This document shows, one piece after another, positions 47,071 to 58,200 of a stretch of DNA of 64,000 nucleotides. The DNA is from Bryum argenteum (Eukaryota > Streptophyta > Bryopsida > Bryales > Bryaceae). The notes beneath the pieces were generated by a model. It worked only from the letters and a program-made list of their open reading frames with translations. It did no database searches and was not told where the DNA came from. The stretch's first letter is position 1; each line of letters opens with the position of its first letter. A program made the position numbers and the translations under genes. The stretch spans positions 1,419,413-1,483,412 of the forward strand of contig CM073324.1 of assembly GCA_037043015.1 (NCBI GenBank). The letters run 5' to 3'.

Positions 47071-47121
<51 letters not shown>
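47071..47121. repeat. Homopolymer of 51 T
   Basis: It directly abuts the broken right end of the TTAA element. On the minus strand it could be the poly(A) tail of a retroposed sequence whose body lies at 47122 onward, but no body was recognised. The length may also be affected by assembly. Confidence 0.7.
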
Positions 47122-47869
47122 CCCCTACATTGACACTTTCACATACAAACGATGTACAGTACAATCCTAGGATGGAAAAGAAGTAAGGTAGACATACCCA
47201 AAACCGACAGGCGACCAATAACCGATCTAGCCCAATTCCTAGATTTTGAAAGGACAAATGTACCTCATTTGTATATTTGAGCATGAGGTCGGTTTTAGGT
47301 CGCAAGCAACTTTTCACTTCAAACAATTATAATTATTTGAATAATGCAAATAAAATCACGAAACTTTTTGCATTCAACAAGAACCTTATGTTTGCACACA
47401 TGAAAAATTCTAAAAAATATATATACCTTAATATCATGTGCTAAAATCCTTAAGTTGTCGGTTATAGGTCTGTCTACCTTAGGAAAAGTCAGATTTAGGG
47501 GTGACATCAGTTTCAGTTATGTCCGTCAGTGTAGGTCTGACTGACTGACTGACCGGCCCTCAGGCAGGCAAGGACTGCACTCTCATTTAGAACCTTCCAT
47601 CATCGACGTGGGGGAGCAAGTGGACTTGCTGTAAGTCTTTTCTTTTGTTTTTTTGTTTTTCAAATGTTTTGTCGAGTGTTTTTGAGTTCCCGCTCTTCTA
47701 GAAGCCCTCTCTAATGTAGCAGGAGAAACTTATTTTTCTTCGATCCGAGTACGGTCGATGCAACAGCTGTCATGCAAATGCTCGTTCAACAAAGATTCGC
47801 TTGACTGATACAGTAGAATGGAGAAGGTTCCATAATGGAGCTCTAGTAATCTTCATTCACTAGCTTCTC

Positions 47870-48090
47870 CGTACAATAGTATCATGTACTCAGTGCAAAC
47901 GTTACAAGGTGTTACTCTAGGGAAATGTTTTAGAAACACCTATATTTCCAAATTCAAAATTTTGTAAGCCACTGTAGAAGAGTTTAGAACTGATGACTCT
48001 ACTTGCTTTATCTTTCTACTAATTCTCCCCCTACACAAAATCGGATTTGGTATAAGTAAGTGTTTGCCTAATTTAAAAATTGTACAATTT
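47870..48090 (-). pseudogene. Transposon-like coding remnant, copy 2
   Basis: Minus-strand homologue of 43960-44200 (see there). It continues past the shared peptide into NVCTEYMILLYGE, partly conserved in the other copy. The family is not recognised. Confidence 0.4.
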
Positions 48091-48258
48091 TTAGTTTCAC
48101 ACCATGATATTGGAAAGGAGATAATATAGTTTGATACTTCATCTCTCATGATCAAACCCCTCAAATCCCTTGCAACCCAAATCGGATTAAAAGAAGAAGA
48201 AAAAGCTAGTTGATCCTTAGAACCCAAAATGGGTTATGTGAGATTCGGGGCATTCTAT

Positions 48259-49605
48259 TTAACCCTTAAACGCCCACGATGTCGAAAAACGACGTTTTGG
48301 ATGTACATCCAGAAACTTTGAAGAGCCATATCTTCTTCATCCAAGGTCCGTTTTGGATGAAATCACTTGGGTTAGGTTCCAAATCAAGTCTAGTTTGTGT
48401 TGTAAAATTTTCAAGCCCATACAATAAATTATGAATTAATGGAATGCACTTCAGTGAAGACAGCTCTTGTTTTTGGGTTTCCAAGCATGGGGCATGTATT
48501 ACCATTGCAAGCCAATTATGTGAAACTAAAAATAGTTTTTCATGATCTTTTTTTTCATGGTCATGATCTTAAGGTGATTCTTAACAACTTTGTAGTGAGA
48601 AGTTTTTTGATCCAAATGATTTTGCTATTGGATTTGCAATGATGTTTTGTCAACAGAAAAAGTGAGAAAATGGATGATATTTGAGGAGCTATATCTCCCT
48701 CATCCAACGTTGGATTTCAACTTAATTTTTTGGGATGGCCTCCAATTAGAGTCTAGTCTAAGTGGTGGAAACCTTAACCCTTAAACGTCCTTCCACTCTT
48801 ATATGGGCAGCCCGAAATTGGATCTCAACATCTTTTGCACTTGGGCAATATGAATAGTGCAATTTTTGAACTTGGGCAGCATGAATAAACCAATCAATGA
48901 TGAGTTTGCAACCTCCTACAAGGTTTTGTGCAATCCCAACCTACCTACTACAATCCTTTCAAAGCACAAATCACTCGTAAAAATTGCGATTTGAATTGTA
49001 GGATTTCACTTTGTAGATGCATCACAAAATGGTGACCAAAATGATATAAAAATATAAGTGAAAATTTGAAAATCTAAAGAGCTACATGCAAGGTTCTGTT
49101 GGAAAACAGCCCGAGGGGCTGACAGGCGCCTTTAAGGGTTAACAAGATCTAAGATGTTTTGAAGATAAGGCATGAAATTGAATGCAAAGGGTCTAGTTTT
49201 GGACTATTTTTCCTTTGTAAAATGTTCGGTAGTTTTTACCATTGCATGGCTTTTATTTGAGCCAAGAATTTTTTTTGATGAATTTTTGTTGGTTAAAGGA
49301 CTTACTAAGATGAAGGTGAACATCTTTCTAGTTGGTGATTTTTTCATGGCAATAGGTATATTGGTAGCATTTCCACCTCAAAGTGAAAATGATGAAATTT
49401 TGCAGTTCGTTTTTGATATTAATATGTTATGATCTCCTGATCTACAAGGCCTCATGACTCAAATTTTGGTCCACATGATCTTCGATAAGTCTATTACAAG
49501 TTTGTACGGTTGAGATCTTAATAGCTTCTCTTGATTTTCATCTATGACGATTTCTATGGAAATGTGCTTTTCTGCTAAAAATAGGCTTGGGCGTTTAGGG
49601 GTTAA
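48259..49605. mobile_element. TTAA-flanked element 5 (48263-49601), long subfamily, containing a nested copy
   Basis: TTAA at 48259-48262 and 49602-49605. The termini are CCCTTAAACGCCC and, reverse complemented from the right, CCCCTAAACGCCC. Excluding the nested copy, the body is ~974 bp and aligns with the 844-bp element at 15445-16288. Confidence 0.8.
48774..49142. mobile_element. Nested TTAA-flanked element 6 (361 bp, 48778-49138), short subfamily
   Basis: TTAA at 48774-48777 and 49139-49142. The termini are CCCTTAAACGTCC and, reverse complemented, CCCTTAAAGGCGCC. It interrupts the long element exactly after GGAAACC. In the homologous copy near 15950 the same place reads GTAGAAACCTTGACCCGAT without an insert, so that copy serves as a near-empty site. 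Confidence 0.85.
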
Positions 49606-49612
49606 AGGGGTA

Positions 49613-49630
49613 AAAAAAAAAAAAAAAAAA
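49613..49630. repeat. Poly(A) run
   Basis: About 18 A residues follow the right flank of element 5. Confidence 0.8.
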
Positions 49631-49654
49631 ATTATGTCCAAGAGTTTTAGAAGG

Positions 49655-50122
49655 TGCTCTTTATACAACAAAGTGTATGTGGTAAATCCATAAAGTCAGC
49701 TGATGAAGGAGATATAGCTCCTCATAAATCATTCATTCTTTACTTTCTCTATTGTATTGCAAATCCAACACCAAAGTTATTTGGATCAAAAAGCTTACAA
49801 TAGGAAAGTTGTTGGAAGTCATCTGAGAATCATAATTATGAAAAAAATAAATTGTAAAAGACTATTCTTGATTTTACATAATTGGTAAAATCCCTCCAAA
49901 ACTGAAAGTTGCCTTTACTAAAATGCATGCTATTAATTCATCCCTCTTTTTATGAGTCTCCAATTTATACCACACTAACTCAACTTGATTTGAGATTCAA
50001 CCTATATAAATCCATGAAAAACATAATTCAGATGAAGAAGTTACACCTCTTCAAAGTTTATGCTCTTCATTCAAAATGTACAAGAACTACAATGAGGATG
50101 CTAGATGCAAACGTTTGCCTTA
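49655..50122. mobile_element. Truncated inverted copy of the long TTAA subfamily
   Basis: The reverse complement aligns with the left half of 48263-49601. Shared blocks are AACTTTGAAGAG, TCAAATCAAGT, ATGAATTAAT and GAGGAGCTATATCTCC. The outer end is decayed (ACGTTTGCCTTAAG), and the inner half of the element is missing. Confidence 0.65.
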
Positions 50123-50135
50123 AGCTCTTTTGCTC

Positions 50136-50504
50136 TTAACCCTTAAACGCCTAGCTATACGGATTTGGGCAGCCCAGTATTGGATCAGAGCATCTTTTGC
50201 ACTTGGGCATCATGAATAGTGCACTTTTTGAACTTGGGCATCATGAATGATCCAATCAATGATGTGCTTGCAACCTCCTACAAGTATTGTACAACCCCAA
50301 CCTACCTACCACAATCCTTTCAAAGCACAAAATCACTCATACAAATTGTGATTTGAATTCTAAAATTTCACTTTTTGAATGCATCAGAAGAAGGTGACCA
50401 GTTTGACATCAAAATATAAGTGAAAAGTTGAGTACATTGAGAGCTACAGAGGAGATTCTCTTGGAACATGACCCCTCGGGTCACCTTCGGCGTTTAAGGG
50501 TTAA
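50136..50504. mobile_element. TTAA-flanked element 7 (361 bp, 50140-50500), short subfamily
   Basis: TTAA at 50136-50139 and 50501-50504. Perfect 12-bp terminal inverted repeats, CCCTTAAACGCC. Same length and orientation as the nested copy at 48778. The interior shares TTGGATC, CATCTTTTGCACTTGGGCA, CAATCAATGATG and CCTTTCAAAGCACAAA. Confidence 0.85.
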
Positions 50505-51464
50505 GTGGCCCAAGAAGAAGAAAACAAAATAACATATTCAAGAAAAACTTGGCAATCAAAAACTATTCTAACAATCATAACGACATTTTTGTAACGACAT
50601 TTTCGTGGAAGCAATGATATAGTCAAGGTAAATGGAATCTTGAGGAGCCTTATCCACGTTTTATTGACTTCATTGGTGTTTCATAGTTTCAAGTACAAAA
50701 AAATGAATCATAAGTACGAATCTAATGCATTGTTGACCCATGAAAACATGTTATCCTTCTCTAAACCATAAAAAATAAAATAAATCCACTTGAAACATTG
50801 ACTCAAAGAGATCCCTCTATCTTCTTAAATTTTTATGATCCTTCTATCCATTTGCTTTTGATTCCTATTCACTTAAAGAATGTGTTTGGTGGACAATTGC
50901 ATGAGGATGGGAATAAGTGAGACTTTTAAAGCATCTTGTCAAGTAGCAATTTAATTCACTCAAGCGGTTCTTAAAGCATTTTGTGAAGATGCAAAAGTGG
51001 GCACTGACTTTCTAGAATCGTATATTGTAAAGTGTTGTTGCATAAGACAATTTTGAATTGATGATTAAATAAAGGTAATTTCAACTTGATGATTTACTAT
51101 ACAAGAGTTCTTGATTAGTGTTTACTTTTTTTTTGGATTTCAAAATGTTGTGAGTTTTTACTCTTCACTGAAATATTCATCAAGTGTATTGAATTTAGTA
51201 CTACTAAGAAATCACTATGTTGATTAATATATAGGGTAAACATACTGATCAATAGTGAAATTTTACATTGTGTTTTTGTGAATTAGTGCATGTAACACTA
51301 ATCAACAACTCTTGTGTAGTGAAGTGGGTTTTGAGGATGAACAATCAGATTTTGTTATATAGAACCTAACTTGTTGTAAGATCGTTGGAGATATACAAGG
51401 TGTTCATGAAATGTGGATATGAGATGATGTGATGCTTTGTAATAGCACTTTGAGATTGAACTTG

Positions 51465-51502
<38 letters not shown>

Positions 51503-51688
51503 TTATTTTTATTTTTATTTTTATGATGCTTATGTGATTTTGAAGATGTAATTGTTGATTTGATACAAATTTTTAAATGACAGAAGGAGATGCAACTTCT
51601 CTATTACGCCTCCGAACCCTTGGTGTAACACAACACTGCACAGTTCTCTATGTGGCACCACCTAAAACCAATCGGTAAAGTGAACCTC
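50505..51688. other. Intergenic DNA, AT-rich
   Basis: No gene or element boundary recognised apart from the microsatellite at 51466. Confidence 0.45.
51466..51497. repeat. (AT)n microsatellite
   Basis: About 16 uninterrupted AT units, followed by an A/T-rich ATTTTT-type run. Confidence 0.95.
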
Positions 51689-52058
51689 TTAAGCCTTAAA
51701 CGCCGAAGGTGACCCGAGGGGTCACCTTCCAACAGAATCTTCCCCATAGCTCTCACTGTACTCAACTTTTCACTTATATTATGATGTCAAACTGGTCACC
51801 TTCTTGTGATGCATTCAAAAAGTGAAATTTTACAATCAAATCACAATTTGTATGAGTGATTTTGTGCTTTGAAAGGATTATGGTAGCGAGGTTGGGGTTG
51901 TACATAACCTTGTAGGAGGTTGCAAGCTCATCATTGATTGGTCCATTCATGATGCCCAAGTTCAAAAAGTGCACTATTGATGATGCCCAAGTCCAAAAGA
52001 TGCTGTGATCCAATTTCTGGGCTGCGCGTTTTGGACCCCATGGGCGTTTAAGGGTTAA
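51689..52058. mobile_element. TTAA-flanked element 8 (362 bp, 51693-52054), short subfamily, inverted
   Basis: TTAA at 51689-51692 and 52055-52058. The left terminus is GCCTTAAACGCC (first base changed from C) and the right, reverse complemented, is CCCTTAAACGCC. The sequence is homologous to 50140-50500 on the opposite strand. Confidence 0.85.
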
Positions 52059-52924
52059 GCTACTTCAATCAATGAAGTGGTCTTTGGGTATTTAAGCTCT
52101 ATTCTAAATTGATCACAAATTTTGGTAGAACCCTTTGAAATTCCTTCAACACAATTATTCATAGTTTATGGTATAATCATGAGATTCGAGGAAAGTATAT
52201 TTCCACCAAAAAATATTTAAGAGTCTATTGCTAGACCAAAATAAATGGTACTTATCACTATTTTTACAAATGTGATTGGTGGGCGGCCTTTTCCTCTCGC
52301 TTGTCTCGTGGCCTCGCGTGGGGTTGCAATGCCCGGCCAAGCGGCGCATACAAGATTTTCATGCAGTCGAGCGGCCCGGCGTGAAGCACATGGCTAGGCA
52401 TGCTCTTATTCTTTGAGCTAGTCTAAATTCTAGTTATTAGATCATGTGTAATCAATCTGTAAAAGCTCGAGAACCTCTAATCGAATGATGACTTGACCCA
52501 TAAAACTGATTTCAAGCACTAAAAGCAGAAGATGCAAGGAATGCTGACAGGAGGAGTGGCTTTGTAGTAATGGACAAAAGGGTAAGTTGACTTCCTGCAT
52601 GAAGATATAGACAAGGATCGACGAGTTGTATTCATTAATTGTTTGAGCGAAGTTAATAAAACAAGTGTGGAGCAGGCAAGGGTGGATTTGACCATGTACA
52701 AGCCGTCAATTGAAAGAGATTTTTTTGTGCAATTAATCATTAATTCAAAAATAATAAAGTGGCAATTTTTTTCTCTATTTTTTTTGAAAAAATCAAGCAA
52801 CATTGGAACAATTGTGATGTTTTCCAAATTGTGAAAAATGCATGTATCCATTAGAGAAGTAGTTTTGATTCATTTTTGCTCGGAAGAAGAAGAGAAACTT
52901 TAACCTATTTAGAGGCTGATGTAA

Positions 52925-53057
52925 ATAGAGTGTTAGAACCCCCACCATAGATGGGCGAACCATGGAGGTTAGCACTGCGTCAACATGAGGAATAGAACTC
53001 ACAACCTTCTCAGTGGGGGCCATGAAACCCAACCACCAAACCAAGGCTTGTGGTACC
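52925..53057 (-). mobile_element. SINE-like tRNA-derived sequence
   Basis: On the minus strand an A-box-like TGGTTTGGTGG (53043-53033) and a B-box-like AGTTCTATTCC (52999-52989) are spaced 33 nt apart, as in RNA polymerase III promoters of tRNAs and plant SINEs. No tRNA cloverleaf or clear poly-A/T tail was confirmed. Confidence 0.4.
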
Positions 53058-53730
53058 CTCTTTTAGCTAAGACATACACTAGTCTAGAACCAACCACTGC
53101 AAGTTTTTATACTTATGCAATTTGTTGACTATGAAATGATCAAGGTACATTTCTAAAAGCACGATGGCAAATGAGTTGACCCCTTCATTCATCACAAGTC
53201 CGCCATCATGTTAATAAACTTCAACCTTAGCAGCCTTTTTTCTTTAGGAGAATCTGGATCCCACTATCGAAGTATGGAGTCTGGAAGGGACAGAGTAGAG
53301 TCCCATTGGAAGGCCAATAGATGAAGTGAATGGAAAAGTGGATGATGTGGAGCGTTTGAAGCGGCAAATAGAGTGGATAGGATGGGAAGCGTGGCGCTGC
53401 ACATGCTTGCTGCCGATCAGGAGCCCCGATTGGAGCGGGTGTGAAGAGATGTCGGCCGCCTTTGTTGTGCATGCATTGAAGATGCCCTTAAAAACTTGGG
53501 GGCTCCTCTACCCCTCCCCCATCCTCCTTGGTAGCTTCTACAAACACTTACCCCAACATTACCCACCCTCATGATTGCCCAAGGAATTGCAATTCATGGT
53601 TGTAGTAGAAAGGTGGTATGAGTAGACGAGTCAGTTTATATCCACTTCACAAGTCAGAGTTGCTGATTAATAGTATTACAATCTTTACCAGAAGTTACCC
53701 ATTACTATTTCTGGGCCCTTATAAGATTTA

Positions 53731-54190
53731 GTGTTCACTTTGGGCCGCCTTTGCAATCAATGTTCCTTGTCTTTGCTGCTAGTCTCCAATTGCAATAATT
53801 CCAATATATTCTCTGACTTGCAAGAAAGCTCGCATTTGTTATCTTTTGAAAATTAGGGTTGGAACAATATGATGACAGTGTGACATCTAATGTTATGGTT
53901 CGCAATCAACACTAATCGACATCTCTTTAGTGAGTAGAAAGGTGACATGAGTTAACGAGCCAGCACACCTACCATAACACCAATAGTGGCAAATTACATT
54001 TACTGCGGGTGTAAATGGTTAGCAGTGGGTGGAATAGTATGATGACAATGTGACATCCAATGTTATGGTTTGCAATCAACACTAATCAACATTTCTTTTC
54101 TGCAGTAGAAAGGTGACATGAGTTAACGAGCCAGTGTACCTACCATGCTTACATTTACCACAGGTGCTAGTGGTTAGTAGTGGGTGTACT
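53731..54190. repeat. Dispersed repeat followed by a diverged tandem duplication, period ~160 bp
   Basis: A block from about 53731 matches 45328-45500. It runs into two tandem copies with ATGATGACARTGTGACAT, TTATGGTTYGCAATCAACAC, AGAAAGGTGACATGAGTTAA and CGAGCCAG (starting near 53871 and 54037). Confidence 0.7.
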
Positions 54191-55256
54191 CATGTGATCT
54201 ACTCATACCACAATTGTACTATTGTTTATTGTGAAACTCGAATTAGCTTTGTGTTCAAGTGTGTAAATCAATCATTAGTGTAAATGGTAAAAGTTGTTTT
54301 AGGGAAGATACACAAGTCTTTGAGAGAAGTAGCTACCTAGAAAGAGGTTTTATTTTTAATTTTTAATTTTAGTTGATTGTAATTCTTTCTTTTCAGTAAG
54401 AGGGCTGCAAGGTTATGGCAGATATTGTACTGAAGGATCTTTCTTTAACTTTCTTCCATCATGCAGATCTTCCCTTTTAGAAGAAAATGCAGATGTATCT
54501 TAGACCTCTTTCTGAGCGCTCTTCCCAAATCAAATCAGATGAATTAACTTTTTCTGTATTGCATTCAACATTTGTAACAAATATGAATACAATACTTTTT
54601 CTGTAATGTATTCAACTTTGAGCGTTATGATCTCACAAATGGTAAAGATCCAACGGTTGGAATATTACATGGTGTTAGTCCAAGTGGTTATTTTGAAGAT
54701 CTTACGGACCTTGGAAATACCAAAAAAGTAACATGCGACTAATTATACCTCAACTTGTAGGAGGTGATAGATTTTTTTACAGTTTCTGGTTACAAAGGTT
54801 CAAAAACATGCTTGGTCCTGTAAAGTCCACAGTTTGGTACATCCTCCCAATTCTCACTTAAAATCTAACATAACGAATAGAAAATACGAAAAGCTTCTAT
54901 ATTCAGAAGCTTCTTTTTTTCGAAAAAGATACTATGATATCCATAAACTAAGTAAATAATATCACATACATTCAGTCACTTACATTAAGAAAAGTGAGTA
55001 TCAAAAGAGAGACCAGTAATCCAAACATGATAAAATACTGTTCGTCATTGGGTTGAATATTGATACATGTAGAATGTCCACCGACACCGATACCGACATA
55101 TTATTCATAACCCTACTGTAACCAAAATTCAAAAAAAAGAATCCTCTGAGCCCTCATTTCAAAATATTTTGAAGGTCTAATCTACAACCTCGGTGAACAA
55201 TCAATGTCTTTGTTTGTTAACTTTTATACAGTATAAAAGCCAGGCACTGCCAGTTT
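54191..55256. other. Intergenic DNA downstream of ABCG gene B
   Basis: No gene recognised. The part next to 55257 is presumed 3' UTR of gene B. Confidence 0.45.
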
Positions 55257-58200
55257 CTAACGGCGCTGGAAGTTGAGGAACTTGATGGCGAACACGAAGA
55301 TGCCAGCGAAAAACAGCATCCACAAGAAGAGAACGGGCCCGACTGCTGCCAGAAACTCATGCTTGAATCCGAATGTGTCGTCCAGGTACTGCTTCACCGT
55401 TGTGTCGACTGTTGATCCGACGACTTCCAGTGGTGTGTTGTAGTCGCCGAACTGTGATGCTACTAGGCCGTAGATCGTCCATGCCAGGGGACAGAACCAG
55501 TAGTACCATATCCACCACGGCGGAATGCTCTGTTTCCACAACACCCCAATCATCACATCAGTCTTACGATGAAGACTCTGGTCAGGATAAACCTGCAATT
55601 GATTTGCGATAGAGTTACAAGAGAGAGAGGGATGGAGGGGGGTGCTTACCGGTCGCGGGATCAAGAATCCGGTGAAGAGGTTGAAGAGTGTGTAGAAGAA
55701 AGCGCTGACGATGGAAGCCAGGATGAAGTTGGGTGTAATGGCTACCATCATCATACCGTAGAATGTATAGATGAGCAAGCTGATGAACAAGACGTAATAG
55801 TACCAGAAGAACTTCGCTGCCGTCCACTCAAATTGCAACATGGAGTACGTGATGAGCCCATACATTATCGATTGCGCCAGCACATACGGAACCTCAATCA
55901 AAACCTGGCCAGCCAAGAACGACATGTCAAATCTCCACACAACCCCGACACTGAAAGAGTAACTCTCCTTTATGACTTGTTCACAGTGACTCAAACAGCC
56001 GTATTGACTTGTCCACAATGTTTGAAAGTTGGATTTTGGACCATACCTGTGCGAGTGCGTAGGGTATGGCGGAATACAATCCAGCTGCCTTCTCCCTGTA
56101 ATACACAGTACGTTCAATGCTCACCATCGCCTGCACTGTCCCTGCGTTGTTGAAGCAAATGAAGAGCGTGGAACCGTACAAGGCACCCATCGTGATAATC
56201 AAGTCCGTAGATCTGGAGCTGCAAAGCAAACAAGCAAGAATCGATCACAATTAGATGATGATAATCAGTGTCGAAGGACGTAAGCTTGGATGAAAACGAG
56301 GTTTGGGAGCTTACTATCTTCGGCCGACGCCCCAGAACACGCTGCCACAGATGAGAGCGGTGAAGAAGGTGAAGCAGAAGCGGACAAGGTTGTAATCGGG
56401 GTTCCTCCAGTAGATCAAGTTTTGTTTCCACAAGATGGTCCATAGCTGCTGGATCGATGACAACGGAAACTCTGTAGGAAAATACAAGTCCTTCGAGCCC
56501 GGTGCCGGTACTTTCAGTTCGTTCACGAGCGCTTTGTTCCTCCTGCGAATCAATAGCCACATGTATTCGTTTAATGATTGGTATGTATGATTTTGAAACT
56601 AGATCAGATGATGTTGGTGAGATTCGTACTGGTAAAGCTCCGACTTCTGATAAATGTCGGCGAAGTCTACTCCCAGTATCACCTCCTCTTCGTAGTTCGT
56701 CACCTCTAGCATCCATGTTGCAGGGTTGTATCCGTCGGTGATTTTAGCGACTCCTGGCAGGGCTTCGAAATATTCAACGAGCTTACTGGAGTTGTGACCG
56801 AGCTCGCCTGCGTAGATGACTTGTCCTCCTCTCTTCAGGAGTAGCAGCTGCAAATGCGAGAATGAGTTGTGAGATTGTGTTTCGTATTGGGGTGATGGAC
56901 ATGGGAAGGAGGGTACATGCGCGTGTTTACCTCATCGAAAGCCTCGAAGATGTCGATGCTGGGTTGATGAATGGTGCACACAACGGTTCGTCCTGTGTCG
57001 ACCGTGTTGCGAACACACCGCATCACGATGGCAGCTGCTCGCGCGTCCAGCCCACTCGTCGGCTCGTCCATGAAGATGATCGACGGATTCGCAACCAACT
57101 CCACTGCGATCGTCAACCTCTTTCTTTGCTCCGTCGACAGCCCCGTGATGCCCGGCAGTCCCACCAAGGCGTTTTCCAGCGGCTTCAGCTCCACCAACTC
57201 CAACACTTCTTCCACGAACGCCTGAACAATGTTGGAAGCGCGCATCAGATAATGAAGTTCTTGAAGGGATGATGCATTAAGATGGAGGATATGAGAGCTC
57301 ACTGACCATTTTGCTTTCGTCGTCGACCTCTAGCGCCAAACGGAGCCACGCGGAGTAGATGAGCGACTCCCGGACTGTGACTTGTGGAGAATGGATGTCG
57401 TTCTGCTCGCAGTAACCCGAAATTCGGGCAAACGTCTTCTGGTTCTTCGGGTACCCAGAAATTCGAATGTCACCTTCAATGTAGCCGCCTGTCTTGCGCC
57501 CAGCCAGCACGTCCATGAGAGTGGACTTCCCCGCGCCACTCACTCCCACCAACGCGGTCAGCACACCCGGTCGAAACGCCCCCGTGATTTTGTTCAGTAA
57601 GCGCAGCCTGGGCTCTGTCACTTCGGCTGACTTCATCTCTGCTGGCATGTCGACGTAGTAGCTGATGTCGTCGAAGGAGATCGTCAACGGCTCGAACGGA
57701 AGAATCATTCCTCGCTTCGCGACCCCGGTGTCTGCCTCCACATCGTCGGCATCGGACGTGGAGGACCGAGCTGAAGCGTCTTTTCGAGAGCCCATGATGG
57801 TTGCGAGCGACCGCGAATGCGCTCCTGATGATCTCCGCGACCTCGCTGACTTCGATCGCGCCATGCTCACGTTCGTCACGTCCCCTGTTCTGTTGGCTTC
57901 TTTCTCGGCTAGCTCCTCCTCAGACATGATCGCTTGCGGCTTGCCCAACGCTGGCATGTACCCAAGACTGATCGTAAAGCCCACGTTGAACAACACGTAA
58001 AACCCGATGAGAGCGCCGAGTCCGAGCCAGTACCAGTACTCCTCCGGATGTTGCCCGAAAGCTCGAAGAATCGTGACACCGATGCCATCTGAGCTACCTG
58101 GCGAAACAGGCTGCAGCAAAGCACACGAACCCTCAGCAAAATGGAATGTTACACACGTTTCATACGAAGAAATTATCTGAGGCGAGGGGGTACCTTGTCC

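Noticed and set aside
52985-53045. Possible tRNA gene
   Set aside because: A- and B-box-like motifs are present, but no acceptor stem or anticodon arm could be formed, so it is listed only as SINE-like.
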